64,000 bases of DNA from Streptomyces olivaceoviridis (GCF_014650115.1 NZ_BMUI01000007.1:1-64000), one strand, 5' to 3'. Shown: positions 33,937 through 43,701, numbered from the stretch's first letter. Made by a program: numbers and translations. The notes: generated by a model from the sequence alone, not told the origin.

Positions 33937-36114
33937 TCAGCGGGCGTCGGTGAACGTCTCCCCGCTCCCGGCCTTCGCCACGAGCAGCGCGGGCGGGGCG
34001 AACCGCTCGCCGTACCGCTCGGCCAGCTCCCGCGCGCGGGCCACGAATCCGGGCAGGCCCCCTTCGTAACCGTTGATGTACTGGAGCACACCGCCGGTCC
34101 AGCCGGGGAAGCCGATGCCGAGGATCGAGCCGATGTTGGCGTCGGCGACGGAGGTCAGGACGCCCTCTTCGAGGAGGCGTACGGTGTCGAGCGCCTCGGC
34201 GAAGAGCATGCGCTCCTGCATGTCCCGGAACGGGATCTCGTACCCGGGCCTGGTGAAGTGCTCGCGCAGGCCCGGCCAGAGCCCGGCCCGCTTGCCGTCC
34301 TCGGTGTAGTCGTAGAAGCCGGCGCCACCGCTGCGGCCGGTGCGGCCGAACTCGTCGACCATGCGGTCGATGACCGCCTCCGCCGGGTGCGCCGTCCAGG
34401 TGCCGCCGGCCTCCTCCACGGCCCGCCTGGTCTCGCCCCGGATCTTGCGCGGGAGGGTGAGGGTCAGCTCGTCCATGAGGGACAGCACCTTGGCCGGGTA
34501 GCCGGCCTGGGCGGCGGCCTGCTCCACGGAGGCGGGTTCGACGCCCTCGCCGACCATGGCGACGCCCTCGTTGATGAAGTGGCCGATCACCCGGGAGGTG
34601 AAGAAGCCGCGGGAGTCGTTGACGACGATCGGCGTCTTGTTGATCTGCCGGACCAGGTCGAAGGCGCGGGCGAGGGTCTCCTCGCCGGTGCGCTCGCCCT
34701 TGATGATCTCGACCAGCGGCATCTTGTCGACCGGCGAGAAGAAGTGCAGTCCGATGAAGTCGGTCTGGCGCTGCACGCCCTCGGCGAGGGTGGTGATGGG
34801 CAGCGTGGAGGTGTTGGAGCACAGCAGCGCGTCGGGGGCGACGACGGCCTCGATCTCCTGGAACACCTTGTGCTTGAGGGCGGTGTCCTCGAACACGGCC
34901 TCGATGACCGCGTCACAGCCGGCGAGGTCGGCCACCTCGGCGGTGGGGGTGATCCGGGCGAGCAGCGCGTCCGCCTTCTCCTGGCTGGTACGGCCCTTGG
35001 CGACGGCCTTGGCGCACAGCTGCTCGGAGTAGCCCTTGCCCTTGACGGCCGCTTCCAGGGAGACGTCCTTGAGGAGGACGTCGATGCCCGCGCGGGCGCA
35101 CGCGTAGGCGATGCCGGCGCCCATCATGCCGGCGCCGAGGACGGCCACCCTGCGGACCTGGCGGGGCTCGACGCCCCCCGGGCGGTTGGCGCCGGAGTTG
35201 ACCGCCTGGAGGTCGAAGAAGAATGCCTGGATCATGTTCTTCGAGGTCTGCCCGGCGGCCAGTTCCACGAAGTAGCGGGCCTCGATGACCTGGGCGGTCT
35301 CGAAGTCGACCTGGGAGCCCTCGACGGCGGCGGCGAGGATGTTGCGCGGCGCCGGGTAGGGGGCGCCGCCCGTCTGCTTGCGCAGGTTGGCCGGGAAGGC
35401 GGGCAGGTTCGCGGCGAACTTCGGGTTGGCCGGGGTGCCGCCGGGGATCCGGTAGCCCGGCTTGTCCCAGGGCTGCCGGGACTCGGGGTTCGCGTCGATG
35501 AAGGCCCGGGCCTTGGCGAGCAGTTCCTCGGGGGTGGCGGCGACCTCGTGGACGAGGCCGTTCTCCTGGGCGCGCCGCGCGTTGTACTGCCGGCCCTGGA
35601 GGAGCACCTTCAGCAGGGCGTCCGCGATGCCCAGCAGTCGCACGGTACGCACGACTCCGCCGCCGCCGGGGAGCAGGCCGAGGGTGACCTCGGGACAGCC
35701 GATCCTGGTGCCGGGGGTGTCCAGGGCGACCCGGTGGTGGCAGGCGAGGGCCAGTTCGTACCCGCCGCCGAGGGCCGCGCCGTTGATGGCGGCGACGACC
35801 GGCTTGCCGAGGGTCTCGATGCGGCGCAGGTCGCGCTTGATGGCGAGGCCGCCGTCGAACAGCTCCTGTGCGGTCTCGGGCGTGACCCGGATCAGGTCGC
35901 GCAGGTCGCCGCCCGCGAAGAAGGTCTTCTTCGCGGAGGTGAGGATGATGCCGCGGATGTTCTCCCGCTCCGCCTCCAGCCGGTCGGTGATCACGGCGAG
36001 GGAGTCGCGGAACGCCTGGTTCATGGTGTTCGCGGACTGGTTCGGGTCGTCCAGGACGAGGGTGACGACACCGGTGTCGTCCTGCTCCCAGCGGATGGTG
36101 GTGCTCTCGGTCAT
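33937..36114 (-). CDS. fadB: Fatty-acid oxidation complex alpha subunit: enoyl-CoA hydratase/3-hydroxyacyl-CoA dehydrogenase
   Basis: 725 residues. N-terminal crotonase domain (~1-190) with both catalytic glutamates, GGGYELALACHHRVAL and GCPEVTLGLLPGGGG. Rossmann hydroxyacyl-CoA dehydrogenase (~320-510) with AVLGAGMMGAGIAYACARAG and the catalytic His in GLHFFSPVDKMPLVE. C-terminal dehydrogenase domain (~515-720). It hydrates enoyl-CoA and oxidises the product to ketoacyl-CoA. It is followed upstream in the transcript by the thiolase gene, 49 bases apart, so the two form the trifunctional beta-oxidation system. Confidence 0.95.
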   Translation of the reverse strand: MTESTTIRWEQDDTGVVTLVLDDPNQSANTMNQAFRDSLAVITDRLEAERENIRGIILTSAKKTFFAGGDLRDLIRVTPETAQELFDGGLAIKRDLRRIETLGKPVVAAINGAALGGGYELALACHHRVALDTPGTRIGCPEVTLGLLPGGGGVVRTVRLLGIADALLKVLLQGRQYNARRAQENGLVHEVAATPEELLAKARAFIDANPESRQPWDKPGYRIPGGTPANPKFAANLPAFPANLRKQTGGAPYPAPRNILAAAVEGSQVDFETAQVIEARYFVELAAGQTSKNMIQAFFFDLQAVNSGANRPGGVEPRQVRRVAVLGAGMMGAGIAYACARAGIDVLLKDVSLEAAVKGKGYSEQLCAKAVAKGRTSQEKADALLARITPTAEVADLAGCDAVIEAVFEDTALKHKVFQEIEAVVAPDALLCSNTSTLPITTLAEGVQRQTDFIGLHFFSPVDKMPLVEIIKGERTGEETLARAFDLVRQINKTPIVVNDSRGFFTSRVIGHFINEGVAMVGEGVEPASVEQAAAQAGYPAKVLSLMDELTLTLPRKIRGETRRAVEEAGGTWTAHPAEAVIDRMVDEFGRTGRSGGAGFYDYTEDGKRAGLWPGLREHFTRPGYEIPFRDMQERMLFAEALDTVRLLEEGVLTSVADANIGSILGIGFPGWTGGVLQYINGYEGGLPGFVARARELAERYGERFAPPALLVAKAGSGETFTDAR

Positions 36115-36163
36115 GACAGTCGTCTCCGTAGAAGTCTTCGGGGCGCTTGGTTCCGCGGGGAGT

Positions 36164-37378
36164 TCAGACGCGTTCGACGATGGTGGCGATGCCCATGCCG
36201 CCGCCGACGCAGAGGGTGGCGAGGCCGTAGCGCTTGTCCTGGCGCTCCAGTTCGTCGACGAGCGAGCCGAGGATCATGGCGCCGGTGGCGCCGAGCGGGT
36301 GGCCGAGGGCGATGGCTCCGCCGTTGACGTTGACCTTGTCCAGGGACAGGCCCATGTCCTTCACGAAGCGCAGCACGACCGCGGCGAACGCCTCGTTGAT
36401 CTCGACCAGGTCGATGTCGTCGATGGTGAGACCGGCCTTCGCCAGGGCCTTGCGGGTGGCGGGGGCGGGCCCGGTGAGCATGATGGTCGGCTCGGAACCG
36501 GAGACGGCCGCGGCGACGATCCGTGCGCGGGGGGTGAGACCGTAGCGCTCGCCGACCTCCTGGGAGCCGATCGCGACGAGCGAGGCGCCGTCCACGATCC
36601 CGGACGAGTTGCCGGCGTGGTGGACGTGGTCGATCTTCTCCACCCAGTGGTACTTCTGGAGGGCCACGGCGTCGAAGCCGCCCAGGTCGCCGATGTCCGC
36701 GAAGGAGGGCTTCAGCTTGGCCAGGGAGTCGGCGGTGGTGCCGGGGCGCATGTGCTCGTCGTGGTCGAGGACGACCAGGCCGGTGCGGTCCTTGACGGGG
36801 ACCACGGACTTCTCGAAGCGGCCCTCCTTCCAGGCGGTGGCGGCGCGCTCCTGGGACAGGGCCGCGTACTCGTCGACGTCCCGGCGGGAGAAGCCCTCGA
36901 TGGTGGCGATGAGGTCGGCGCCGATGCCCTGCGGCACGAAGTTGACGGCGAGGTTGGTCATCGGGTCGTTGAACCAGGCACCGCCGTCCGAGGCCATCGG
37001 GACCCGGGACATGGACTCGACACCACCGGCGAGGACCAGGTCCTCCCAGCCCGCGCGGACCTTCGCGGCGGCCAGGTTGACGGCCTCCAGACCGGAGGCA
37101 CAGAAGCGGTTCTCCTGGACGCCCGCGACCGTGTCGGGCAGTCCGGCGGCGAGGGCGGCGATCCGGGCGATGTCCGAGCCCTGGTCGCCGACGGGGCCGA
37201 CGACGCCGAGCACGATGTCGTCGATGGCGGCCGGGTCGAGGCCGGGGAAGCGGGCGCGGATCTCGTGGATGAGGCCGACGACCAGGTCGATGGGCTTCGT
37301 GCCGTGCAGGGCGCCGTTCGCCTTGCCGCGCCCGCGCGGGGTGCGGATCGCGTCGTACACGTACGCTTCGGTGCTCAC
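36164..37378 (-). CDS. fadA: Acetyl-CoA C-acyltransferase (thiolase)
   Basis: 404-residue thiolase that cleaves 3-ketoacyl-CoA with CoA. Acyl-enzyme Cys in [14 protein letters not shown] (~91); catalytic His in [18 protein letters not shown] (~350); second Cys in TLCVGGGMG (~390). GTG at 37378 has AAAGG seven bases upstream. It lies between the CoA-transferase-like gene and fadB on the same strand, with gaps of 43 and 49 bases, consistent with one operon. Confidence 0.93.
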   Translation of the reverse strand: MSTEAYVYDAIRTPRGRGKANGALHGTKPIDLVVGLIHEIRARFPGLDPAAIDDIVLGVVGPVGDQGSDIARIAALAAGLPDTVAGVQENRFCASGLEAVNLAAAKVRAGWEDLVLAGGVESMSRVPMASDGGAWFNDPMTNLAVNFVPQGIGADLIATIEGFSRRDVDEYAALSQERAATAWKEGRFEKSVVPVKDRTGLVVLDHDEHMRPGTTADSLAKLKPSFADIGDLGGFDAVALQKYHWVEKIDHVHHAGNSSGIVDGASLVAIGSQEVGERYGLTPRARIVAAAVSGSEPTIMLTGPAPATRKALAKAGLTIDDIDLVEINEAFAAVVLRFVKDMGLSLDKVNVNGGAIALGHPLGATGAMILGSLVDELERQDKRYGLATLCVGGGMGIATIVERV

Positions 37379-37421
37379 TGGTGTGCCTTTCGGGAGGGTG
37401 GGCCGAGCGGGGTGGGCGGGG

Positions 37422-38588
37422 TCAGCCGCCGTCGGTGACCCGGTCGTCGGGGTCGTCGGTCGGGGGTGCCGGCAGGCCCCAGTCCCGGGCGACCGCGGCG
37501 GTGTCCGCGCCGGGCCGGGCGGGGCCGGTGCGGACGGCGGTGGGGGTCGCGGAGAAGCGGGGGGCGGGGGCGGGCTGGGTGATGCCGCCGTGGTCGGTGA
37601 AGGTGCCGCGCGCGGCCAGGTGCGGGTGGGCCGGCGCCTCGCGCAGGCTGAGCACGGGCGCCACACAGGCGTCGGTGTCCGCGAAGACGGCCGTCCACTC
37701 CGCCCGGGTGCGGGACTTGAAGGCGGCGGCGATCCGTTCGCGCAGCTCGCCCCATCGGGTCCAGTCCTTGCGGGCGGGCGCCAGGTCGTCCAGGCCGAGC
37801 AGGCGCAGGAAGTCGGCGTAGAACTTGCCCTCCAGGGCGCCCACCGCCATGTACCCGCCGTCGGCGGTCTCGTAGGTGCCGTAGTAGGGACAGCCGCCGT
37901 CCAGGAGGTTGGCGGCGCGGCGGTCCTGCCAGCCGCCGGCGGCGAGCATGCCGTGGATCATCGCGGACAGATGGGCCGTGCCGTCCACGATGGCCGCGTC
38001 GACCACCTGGCCGGTGCCGGTCGCGCGCGCGTGGTGCAGGGCGGCGAGGACGCCGACGACCAGGTAGAGGGAGCCGCCCGCGTAGTCCCCGAGGAGGTTG
38101 GCGGGCACCGCCGGGGGTTCGTCCGGGCGGCCGATCATGCCGAGGGTGCCGGTGAGCGCGATGTAGGCGATGTCGTGGCCGGCGCGCTGGGCGAGCGGGC
38201 CGTCCTGGCCCCAGCCGGTCATGCGTCCGTACACCAGGCGGGGGTTGCGGGCGTGGCAGTCCTCGGGGCCGATGCCGAGCCGCTCGGCGACGCCGGGGCG
38301 GTAGCCCTCGACGAGGATGTCGGCCCGCTCGGCGAGGTCCAGGACGCGCGCGGGGCCGTCCGGTGCCTTCAGGTCGACCACGATCGAGCGCTTGTTGCGG
38401 TTGGTGACGTCGAACGCCGGGTCGATCGCGAGGCCCGGCCCGCCCGGACGGTCCACCCGGACCACGTCGGCACCCAGGTCGGCCAGCAGCATGGCGGCGA
38501 ACGGCCCCGGGCCGATGCCGGCCAGCTCGACCACGCGCACGCCGCGAAGCGGGCCGTCGCCCGGCGTCGGCGTCCCTGCCGTTGTCAT
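37422..38588 (-). CDS. CoA-transferase family III protein, alpha-methylacyl-CoA racemase-like
   Basis: 388 residues of the CaiB/BaiF/AMACR family. The N-terminal [25 protein letters not shown] is the typical CoA-binding segment. [11 protein letters not shown] (~125) and [11 protein letters not shown] (~155) carry the His and Asp expected for the acid/base pair of alpha-methylacyl-CoA racemase. Racemisation of 2-methyl-branched acyl-CoAs would let branched chains enter the adjacent FadB/FadA pathway, which suits the branched lipids of actinobacteria. ATG at 38588 has a weak G-rich SD. Could also be a true CoA-transferase. Confidence 0.87.
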   Translation of the reverse strand: MTTAGTPTPGDGPLRGVRVVELAGIGPGPFAAMLLADLGADVVRVDRPGGPGLAIDPAFDVTNRNKRSIVVDLKAPDGPARVLDLAERADILVEGYRPGVAERLGIGPEDCHARNPRLVYGRMTGWGQDGPLAQRAGHDIAYIALTGTLGMIGRPDEPPAVPANLLGDYAGGSLYLVVGVLAALHHARATGTGQVVDAAIVDGTAHLSAMIHGMLAAGGWQDRRAANLLDGGCPYYGTYETADGGYMAVGALEGKFYADFLRLLGLDDLAPARKDWTRWGELRERIAAAFKSRTRAEWTAVFADTDACVAPVLSLREAPAHPHLAARGTFTDHGGITQPAPAPRFSATPTAVRTGPARPGADTAAVARDWGLPAPPTDDPDDRVTDGG

Positions 38589-38627
38589 CCGTCCAGCCCC
38601 CAGGCGTGTATGACACCAATGATGTAA

Positions 38628-38685
38628 CACCGGTGATGCTAAGAACGCGTTCCACCGGACACAAGACCTGAACGAGCAAGCGCTT
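38628..38685. promoter_or_regulatory. Three palindromes in the 370-bp gap before the fatty-acid genes
   Basis: The gap 38589-38958 separates the leftward fad genes from the rightward enoyl-reductase-like gene and holds no gene. Three perfect palindromes stand close together: CACCGGTG (38628-38635), GAACGCGTTC (38643-38652) and AAGCGCTT (38678-38685, within AGCAAGCGCTTAGC). The last resembles operators of TetR-type lipid-catabolism regulators (KstR2-like AnCAAGnnCTTGnT); that comparison is from memory. They probably hold the promoter and operators of the fad operon. Confidence 0.45.
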
Positions 38686-38958
38686 AGCCAAGTGCCCGTC
38701 GAGCCGACGATCACCCGGGAGAGTGACCGGCGCTCCGCCGGACCCTCCGCGGCGGCGGGCGTGGCGGGACCGTCACGTGGTCCGCGCCCCCGGTCCCCGC
38801 ACCCGGGCCCGGGGCGGTTTCTCCCGCTTCTTCACGGCATTCCTGGCTACGGCCACCGCTGCCTCCGGGCTGGTCGTGGGGCTCCGCACTCCTCACGCTA
38901 GCCTCGGCCACCGACAGCGGCGCGGGCTGCGCGACGGCCGCACGGACCAAGGGGTGTC

Positions 38959-40137
38959 ATGAGCAGGATGAGCAGGACGGATCGGCCGTACGACCTCGTG
39001 CTCTTCGGAGCCACGGGCTTCGTCGGCACGCTCACGGCCCACTATCTCGCCGCGCACGCGCCACGGGACCTGCGCTGGGCGGTCGCCGGCCGCGACGAGG
39101 GGCGGCTGGAGCGGCTGCGCGAGGACCTGCCCGGCGGCGCGGACGTCGCTGTGCTGCGGGCCGACGTCACCGAACCGGCCACGCTGCGCGCCCTCGCCGA
39201 GCACGCGCGCGTGGTCGCCACGACCGTGGGTCCGTACGTCCTGTACGGCGAGGAACTCGTCGCCGCCTGCGCCGACACCGGCGCCGACTACCTGGACCTC
39301 ACCGGCGAGCCCGAGTTCGTGGACCTGATGTACGTCCGGCACGACGCACGCGCGCGGGAGACGGGCGCGCGCCTGGTGCACGCCTGCGGTTTCGACTCGG
39401 TGCCGCACGACCTGGGCGCGTACTTCACGGTCCGGCAGCTCCCCGAGGGCGTGCCGCTGACCGTGGACGGCTATGTGACCGCCGACGCGGCCTTCTCCGG
39501 CGGCACCCTCGCCTCGGCGCTGAACCAGATGGCCCGCGGACGACGGATGCTGGCCGCGGCGCGCGAGCGGGCCCGGCACGAGCCGCGACTGCCGGGCCGC
39601 CGGGTGACGGCGCCGGCGGGCACGCCGAGGTACGCGGCGGAGGTCGGCGCGTGGGCGCTGCCGCTGCCCACCATCGACCCGCGGATCGTGCGCCGTTCGG
39701 CACGGGCGCTGGAGCGGTACGGCCCGGACTTCCGCTACCGGCACTACGCGGCCGTGCGGCGCCTGCCGGTCGCCCTCGGCGGGGTCGCGGCCGTCGGCGC
39801 GGTGGCCGCAGCCGCCCAGCTGCCGCCCGTCCGGCGCTGGCTGTCGGACCGGCTCAAGCCGGGTGACGGACCGAGCGCCCGGAAGCGGGCGGAGAGCTGG
39901 TTCTCCGTGCGGTTCGTCGGCGAGGGCGGCGGCCGGCGCGTGCTCACCGAGGTCGCGGGCGGCGACCCCGGGTACGACGAGACGGCGAAGATGTTCGCCG
40001 AGGCGGCCCTGTGCCTGGCGTTCGACGACCTGCCGCCGACGGCGGGCCAGGTCACCACGGCCCAGGCGATGGGCGACGCCCTGACCGAGCGGCTGCGGGC
40101 GGCGGGGATCACCTTCCGGGTGGCGGCGCGACGCTAG
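38959..40137 (+). CDS. Saccharopine-dehydrogenase-like trans-acting enoyl reductase family protein
   Basis: 392 residues. N-terminal Rossmann fold DLVLFGATGFVGTLTAHYLA (residues ~12-31), then TTVGPYVLYGEELVAACAD and YLDLTGEPEFVD; the middle CGFDSVPHDLGAYF is characteristic. A hydrophobic segment near 275-295 may bind membranes. Related mycobacterial proteins act in lipid assembly as trans-acting enoyl reductases; here the substrate is unknown. ATG at 38959 has AGGGG four bases upstream. The divergent neighbours are beta-oxidation genes, so a role in lipid metabolism is likely. Confidence 0.85.
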   Translation: MSRMSRTDRPYDLVLFGATGFVGTLTAHYLAAHAPRDLRWAVAGRDEGRLERLREDLPGGADVAVLRADVTEPATLRALAEHARVVATTVGPYVLYGEELVAACADTGADYLDLTGEPEFVDLMYVRHDARARETGARLVHACGFDSVPHDLGAYFTVRQLPEGVPLTVDGYVTADAAFSGGTLASALNQMARGRRMLAAARERARHEPRLPGRRVTAPAGTPRYAAEVGAWALPLPTIDPRIVRRSARALERYGPDFRYRHYAAVRRLPVALGGVAAVGAVAAAAQLPPVRRWLSDRLKPGDGPSARKRAESWFSVRFVGEGGGRRVLTEVAGGDPGYDETAKMFAEAALCLAFDDLPPTAGQVTTAQAMGDALTERLRAAGITFRVAARR

Positions 40138-40237
40138 CGGCAGCCGCCCGTCACCGCCGTCGTCGTGGACGGGGGCGACGTGCCGGACGAGGGCGAGGAG
40201 GCGGAACGGTCGTGGAGTCCGCGCGCGACGCGGAGCG

Positions 40238-40981
40238 TCAGGAGGACGGCGCCCGGCGCGTCGTCGGGCCCTGATCCCCGCCGCCGGTCAGGCCCTGTGC
40301 CGCCTCGCGCAGCGCGCGTCGGCACAGGGCGTCCGCCCGGCGGGTGGTCTCCGGCAGCCGGTACCGCGGGGTCAGTGCCAGGGTGTGCGCCACGGCGTTG
40401 TCGAGGCTCACCCGGTGGCCGACCGAGACGAACACCGGCTTGACGCCGTCCCGGGTGCGCAGCGCGCGCCCGACCTCCTCCGTCCCGGCGAGCAGCGACG
40501 CCCAGCCGCCCCGGGCCGGCTCCGGGTCGTCGTACGCGAAGGTGAACGGGTTCTTGGCGACCCCGACGGTCGGCAGGTCCGTGAGCACGCCCAGGTGGCT
40601 CGCCAGGCCGAAGCGGCGCGGGTGGGCCAGGCCGTAGCCGTCGCACACCACCAGTCCGGGCGGGCACGGCAGCCGGTCCAGGGCGGCGCGGACGGTGGGG
40701 ATCTCACGGAAGGCGAGGAGGCCGGGCACGTACGGGAAGGAGACCCGGCCGACGGCAGTCGCCTCCGCCACGACGTCCAGGGTGGCGGCGTCCAGCACGA
40801 CGGCCGCCGCCGCGACCAGGTCCAGGCCGTCGTCGTAGGCGACGTCGACCCCCGTGACCAGGCCCGTCCCGGGCGGTGGTCCGGGCTCGTCCAGCACCAC
40901 CCGCCCGCGCAGCTCGTCCTGTACGGCGCGGGCCTCGTCCTCGGTCGCGGGCCAGCCCGCGGGTACGCCGACGATCGTCAT
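40238..40981 (-). CDS. nfi: Endonuclease V (deoxyinosine 3' endonuclease)
   Basis: 247 residues. Metal-binding Asp in VTGVDVAYDDG (~45), Glu in AFREIPTVRAAL (~90), and Asp in VVCDGYGLAHPRRFGLASHLG (~112), the strongest Nfi signature. It nicks DNA or RNA near deoxyinosine/inosine. ATG at 40981 has TACAGT eight bases upstream and no SD, so likely leaderless. The C-terminal ~20 residues are Gly/Arg-rich and not conserved. It shares a 58-base divergent promoter region with the YCII gene. Confidence 0.92.
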   Translation of the reverse strand: MTIVGVPAGWPATEDEARAVQDELRGRVVLDEPGPPPGTGLVTGVDVAYDDGLDLVAAAAVVLDAATLDVVAEATAVGRVSFPYVPGLLAFREIPTVRAALDRLPCPPGLVVCDGYGLAHPRRFGLASHLGVLTDLPTVGVAKNPFTFAYDDPEPARGGWASLLAGTEEVGRALRTRDGVKPVFVSVGHRVSLDNAVAHTLALTPRYRLPETTRRADALCRRALREAAQGLTGGGDQGPTTRRAPSS

Positions 40982-41039
40982 GCCGGGTGACTGTACGTCC
41001 CGCCGCGGACCGCCGGCCGGGCGGGGTAGGCTCGTGATC

Positions 41040-41336
41040 ATGTTCGTCCTGGAGCTGACCTACACCGCGCCGCTCGATGCCGTGGACGCCGTCCTGCCGG
41101 ACCACGTGGCCTGGCTGGAGGAGCAGTACGAGAAGGGTCACTTCCTGGCCTCGGGACGCAAGAACCCCCGCGACGGCGGGGTGATCCTGGCCGTCGCGGG
41201 GGACCGCGCCCACATCGACGAGATCGTCGCGGGCGACCCGTTCACCGTCGCCGGTGTGTGCGCCTACCGCGTCACGGAGTTCATCGCCACGAAGACGGCC
41301 CCGGAACTGGCGCACCACCGGCAGACACTCGACTGA
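41040..41336 (+). CDS. YCII-related (YciI-like) protein
   Basis: 98-residue ferredoxin-like fold protein. MFVLELTYTAPLDAVDAVLPDHVAWLEEQYEKG contains the conserved His and the Asp before it (PDHVAWL), seen in YciI-like enzymes, followed by FLASGRKNPRDGGVILA. The family includes dehalogenase-like and hydrolase-like members, but most have no assigned reaction. TAGGCT ends seven bases before the ATG, without SD: probably leaderless. Divergent from the endonuclease V gene. Confidence 0.88.
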   Translation: MFVLELTYTAPLDAVDAVLPDHVAWLEEQYEKGHFLASGRKNPRDGGVILAVAGDRAHIDEIVAGDPFTVAGVCAYRVTEFIATKTAPELAHHRQTLD

Positions 41337-41379
41337 CGTCGGTCTGTCGACCTCCTCGGGCGTCGGGCCTGGCGGGCCG

Positions 41380-41718
41380 TCAGCCCTTCTTGGCGTTCAG
41401 CGCGCGCTGGAGTTCGTCCTTGTTCATGTGCGAACGGCCTTCGATGCCGCGCTGCCTCGCCTCGTTGTACAGCTGGTCGCGGGTCGGGCCGTGCGAGCCG
41501 ACCCGGTTGCCCGACCGCTGACCGCCACGCTTGCTCGACGACATGTCCTGCGTCGAGCTGCGGCTGGCGGTCTTGGACTCGCCGGAGCGGGCGCGTTCCT
41601 TGTTCACCGTCCGCGCGGCGATCTCCTCGGCACGCCCGGTGCTCTCGCCCCGGTCCTGCGCGCTCTTCTTGATGTGCTCGTACTGACGCTCACGCTTGGG
41701 GCTGGAACCGGCTGGCAT
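41380..41718 (-). CDS. Conserved basic protein with Rho_N/SAP-like C-terminus
   Basis: 112 residues, rich in Arg, Lys, Ser and Glu. The N-terminal KRERQYEHIKKSAQDRGES and a central disordered stretch are followed by TRDQLYNEARQRGIEGRSHM and NKDELQRAL, a helix-turn-helix resembling the Rho N-terminal or SAP nucleic-acid-binding motif. Homologues are often labelled plasmid stabilisation protein, without functional proof that I know of. ATG at 41718 has GGGAG five bases upstream. Probably binds nucleic acid. Confidence 0.78.
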   Translation of the reverse strand: MPAGSSPKRERQYEHIKKSAQDRGESTGRAEEIAARTVNKERARSGESKTASRSSTQDMSSSKRGGQRSGNRVGSHGPTRDQLYNEARQRGIEGRSHMNKDELQRALNAKKG

Positions 41719-41793
41719 GATCGCTCCCTTCCTTTGCGGCGGGGAACGAGTACCCGCGTTCTGTCGCGCTTACCTCACCGGTCCGACCGTGCC

Positions 41794-43014
41794 TCACCGT
41801 TCGAGCCGTGCCACCCGTCCCTGCTCGCCCGCCGCCCAGCAGCTCAGGTCGGGGGTGCAGGTGACGGTGTCGTAGGAGCCGGTGTCGATCGTCCGCCAGC
41901 TACGGCCGCCGTCGGTGGTCAGGTCGGTGCCGGTCGGGCCGACGGCCAGCGCGGCGGTGCGGCTGTGCGGGAGCCAGGCGGCGCCGGAGCGGTACGCGGG
42001 TGGCGGGGTGGTGGCGGGGCGCCAGGTGCGTCCGCCGTCGGCGGTGACCGCGGCGGCCTGCGGCGAGGGCTCGTCGGGGCGGTAGTCGCCGCCGACCGCG
42101 ATGCCGTGGGTGCGGTCGCGGAAGGCCAGCGCGAAGACGCCCTTGGCCGGGTCGCCCGCGGGGACCGGCGTGTCGGCGGCCGTCCAGGTGAGCCCGCGGT
42201 CGGCGGAGTGCAGCACGCGCGCGTGGGCGCCGCCGCCGGTGGCCAGCCAGACGTCCTTCGGGCCGGCGGTGACGAGGCACTGGCCGCTCGCGGCGAAACC
42301 CGCCTCGCCGTCCAGCGCGGGCGGCATGCCGTCCGCGGGCAGCACGTGCCAGGAACGTCCGCCGTCGGCGGTGGACAGGACGCGGAACCTCCCGTCCACG
42401 GGGTCGCCCAGGGCGAGGCCGTGGCGGCGGTCGAAGAAGGCGAGGCAGTCGTAGAAGGCCTTCGGGTCGGTGTTGCGGAAGGACTCCGTCCAGGTCGTAC
42501 CGCCGTCGTCGGTGCGGTAGACGCGGGAGGCCTCGCCCTCGCCGATGGCGAGCACCACCGCGCGCCGGGCGTCGAACGCCGTCACGTCCCGGAACTGGAG
42601 GCCGGACGCCCCGGGAGGCGAGACGTTCCGCCAGCTCGTGCCGCCGTCCGTGGTGCGCAGCACCGTGCCTTCGGTGCCGGCCAGCCAGGCGGTGCGCCGG
42701 TCGACGGCCGCGAGGCCCCGGAAGCGGACGCGCGGCGTCCCGGAGTCCTTCGCCGCCCAGTGCACGCCTGCCGTGCCGGAGTCCTTCGCCGCCCCGTGCG
42801 CGCTTCCCGCGCCGGAGGCCTCGGCCGCCCGGTTCGCGTGTTCCGTGTCCGGGACCGGCTGCCCCGCGCTCGCCCGGCCGGTGGTGCCGTGGGCGAGCGG
42901 ACGGGCCTCGGCCGCCGGGACCGTCAGGGCGGCGAGCGCCGCCCCGCACGCCACTCCCGCCGCCACCAGCCGGCTCGTCCGTCCCCTGCGTCGCATGCTC
43001 CCCAAGCGCCTCAT
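41794..43014 (-). CDS. Secreted BNR/Ycf48-like beta-propeller protein
   Basis: 406 residues. A signal peptide (Arg-rich start, hydrophobic core, cleavage near AAEARP) is followed by a propeller of Asp-box repeats: RTTDGGTSWRNV, RTDDGGTTWTES, STADGGRSWHVL, HSADRGLTWTAA, VTADGGRTWRPA and TTDGGRSWRTI, each ending a beta-sheet blade. The protein probably lies outside the membrane. Ligand and activity are unknown; it is not a sialidase, since the catalytic residues of sialidases are not recognisable. TAGCTT ends eight bases before the ATG at 43014, which favours a leaderless start there. A GTG seven codons upstream is an alternative. Confidence 0.8.
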   Translation of the reverse strand: MRRLGSMRRRGRTSRLVAAGVACGAALAALTVPAAEARPLAHGTTGRASAGQPVPDTEHANRAAEASGAGSAHGAAKDSGTAGVHWAAKDSGTPRVRFRGLAAVDRRTAWLAGTEGTVLRTTDGGTSWRNVSPPGASGLQFRDVTAFDARRAVVLAIGEGEASRVYRTDDGGTTWTESFRNTDPKAFYDCLAFFDRRHGLALGDPVDGRFRVLSTADGGRSWHVLPADGMPPALDGEAGFAASGQCLVTAGPKDVWLATGGGAHARVLHSADRGLTWTAADTPVPAGDPAKGVFALAFRDRTHGIAVGGDYRPDEPSPQAAAVTADGGRTWRPATTPPPAYRSGAAWLPHSRTAALAVGPTGTDLTTDGGRSWRTIDTGSYDTVTCTPDLSCWAAGEQGRVARLER

Positions 43015-43231
43015 GGCGGGCGAAGCTAGCCGCACTCCCCCGGCCCCGTCCAGTGGGCTGCCGTGCCCCGCGCGGCCGACGGGCGGGAACGGCCGTACGT
43101 TCCCCGCGCATGAACGCGGTGACCGAGGTCACTCGTTCCCCGTGTGCACGCATCGGCCGTTTCCGTCGTCTCTTCCAGTGCCGGGTGCCGCACACCCGGG
43201 CGCAGTCCATCCGTCACGAGGGAGCAAGGCG

Positions 43232-43648
43232 TTGTCCACCGTCATCGAGCAGCCCGTAGAGGCCCGTCTCGTCGCCGCCGCACCGCGCATGCCGAGCATT
43301 CCCGCCACGCTGCGCTACGACCGGCGCGACCCGTTCGCCGTCCGCATGACGTTCCCGGCCCCGGCCACGCTGGAGGGCGTCGAGGTGTGCTGGACCTTCT
43401 CCCGCGAACTGCTCACGGCCGGACTCAAGGGCCCCGAGGGCCACGGTGACGTCCGGGTTCGGCCGTACGGGTACGACCGCACGGTGCTGGAGTTCCACGC
43501 CCCGGAGGGCACCGCGATCGTGCACGTGCGCTCGGGTGAGATCCGGCGGTTCCTGGAGGCGACCAGCGACCTGGTCCCCGTCGGCCTGGAACACCTCCAG
43601 TTCGACCTCGACCACGACCTGGCCGAGCTGATGCGGGACGCCTGCTGA
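43232..43648 (+). CDS. ssgD: SsgA-like sporulation protein, probably SsgD
   Basis: 138-residue SALP family member found only in sporulating actinobacteria, where these proteins guide cell-wall remodelling and septum placement. Family pattern: MPSIPATLRYDRRDPFAVRM, VEVCWTFSRELLTAGL, GDVRVRPYG and HVRSGEIRRFLEAT. TTG at 43232 has GGGAG seven bases upstream; the residues after it match the family N-terminus. I call it SsgD because of its position next to the desaturase, WhiB and ABC-F genes as I recall for SCO6722; other SALP members cannot be excluded by sequence alone. Confidence 0.85.
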   Translation: MSTVIEQPVEARLVAAAPRMPSIPATLRYDRRDPFAVRMTFPAPATLEGVEVCWTFSRELLTAGLKGPEGHGDVRVRPYGYDRTVLEFHAPEGTAIVHVRSGEIRRFLEATSDLVPVGLEHLQFDLDHDLAELMRDAC

Positions 43649-43701
43649 GTGGCGGGCGGTGAACGCCACGCGCGCGTGGGGCGGCGCGGCGAATAATCAC
43701 G

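Noticed and set aside
41794..43014. Sialidase
   Set aside because: Asp-box repeats are present, but the Arg triad and catalytic Tyr/Glu arrangement cannot be recognised.
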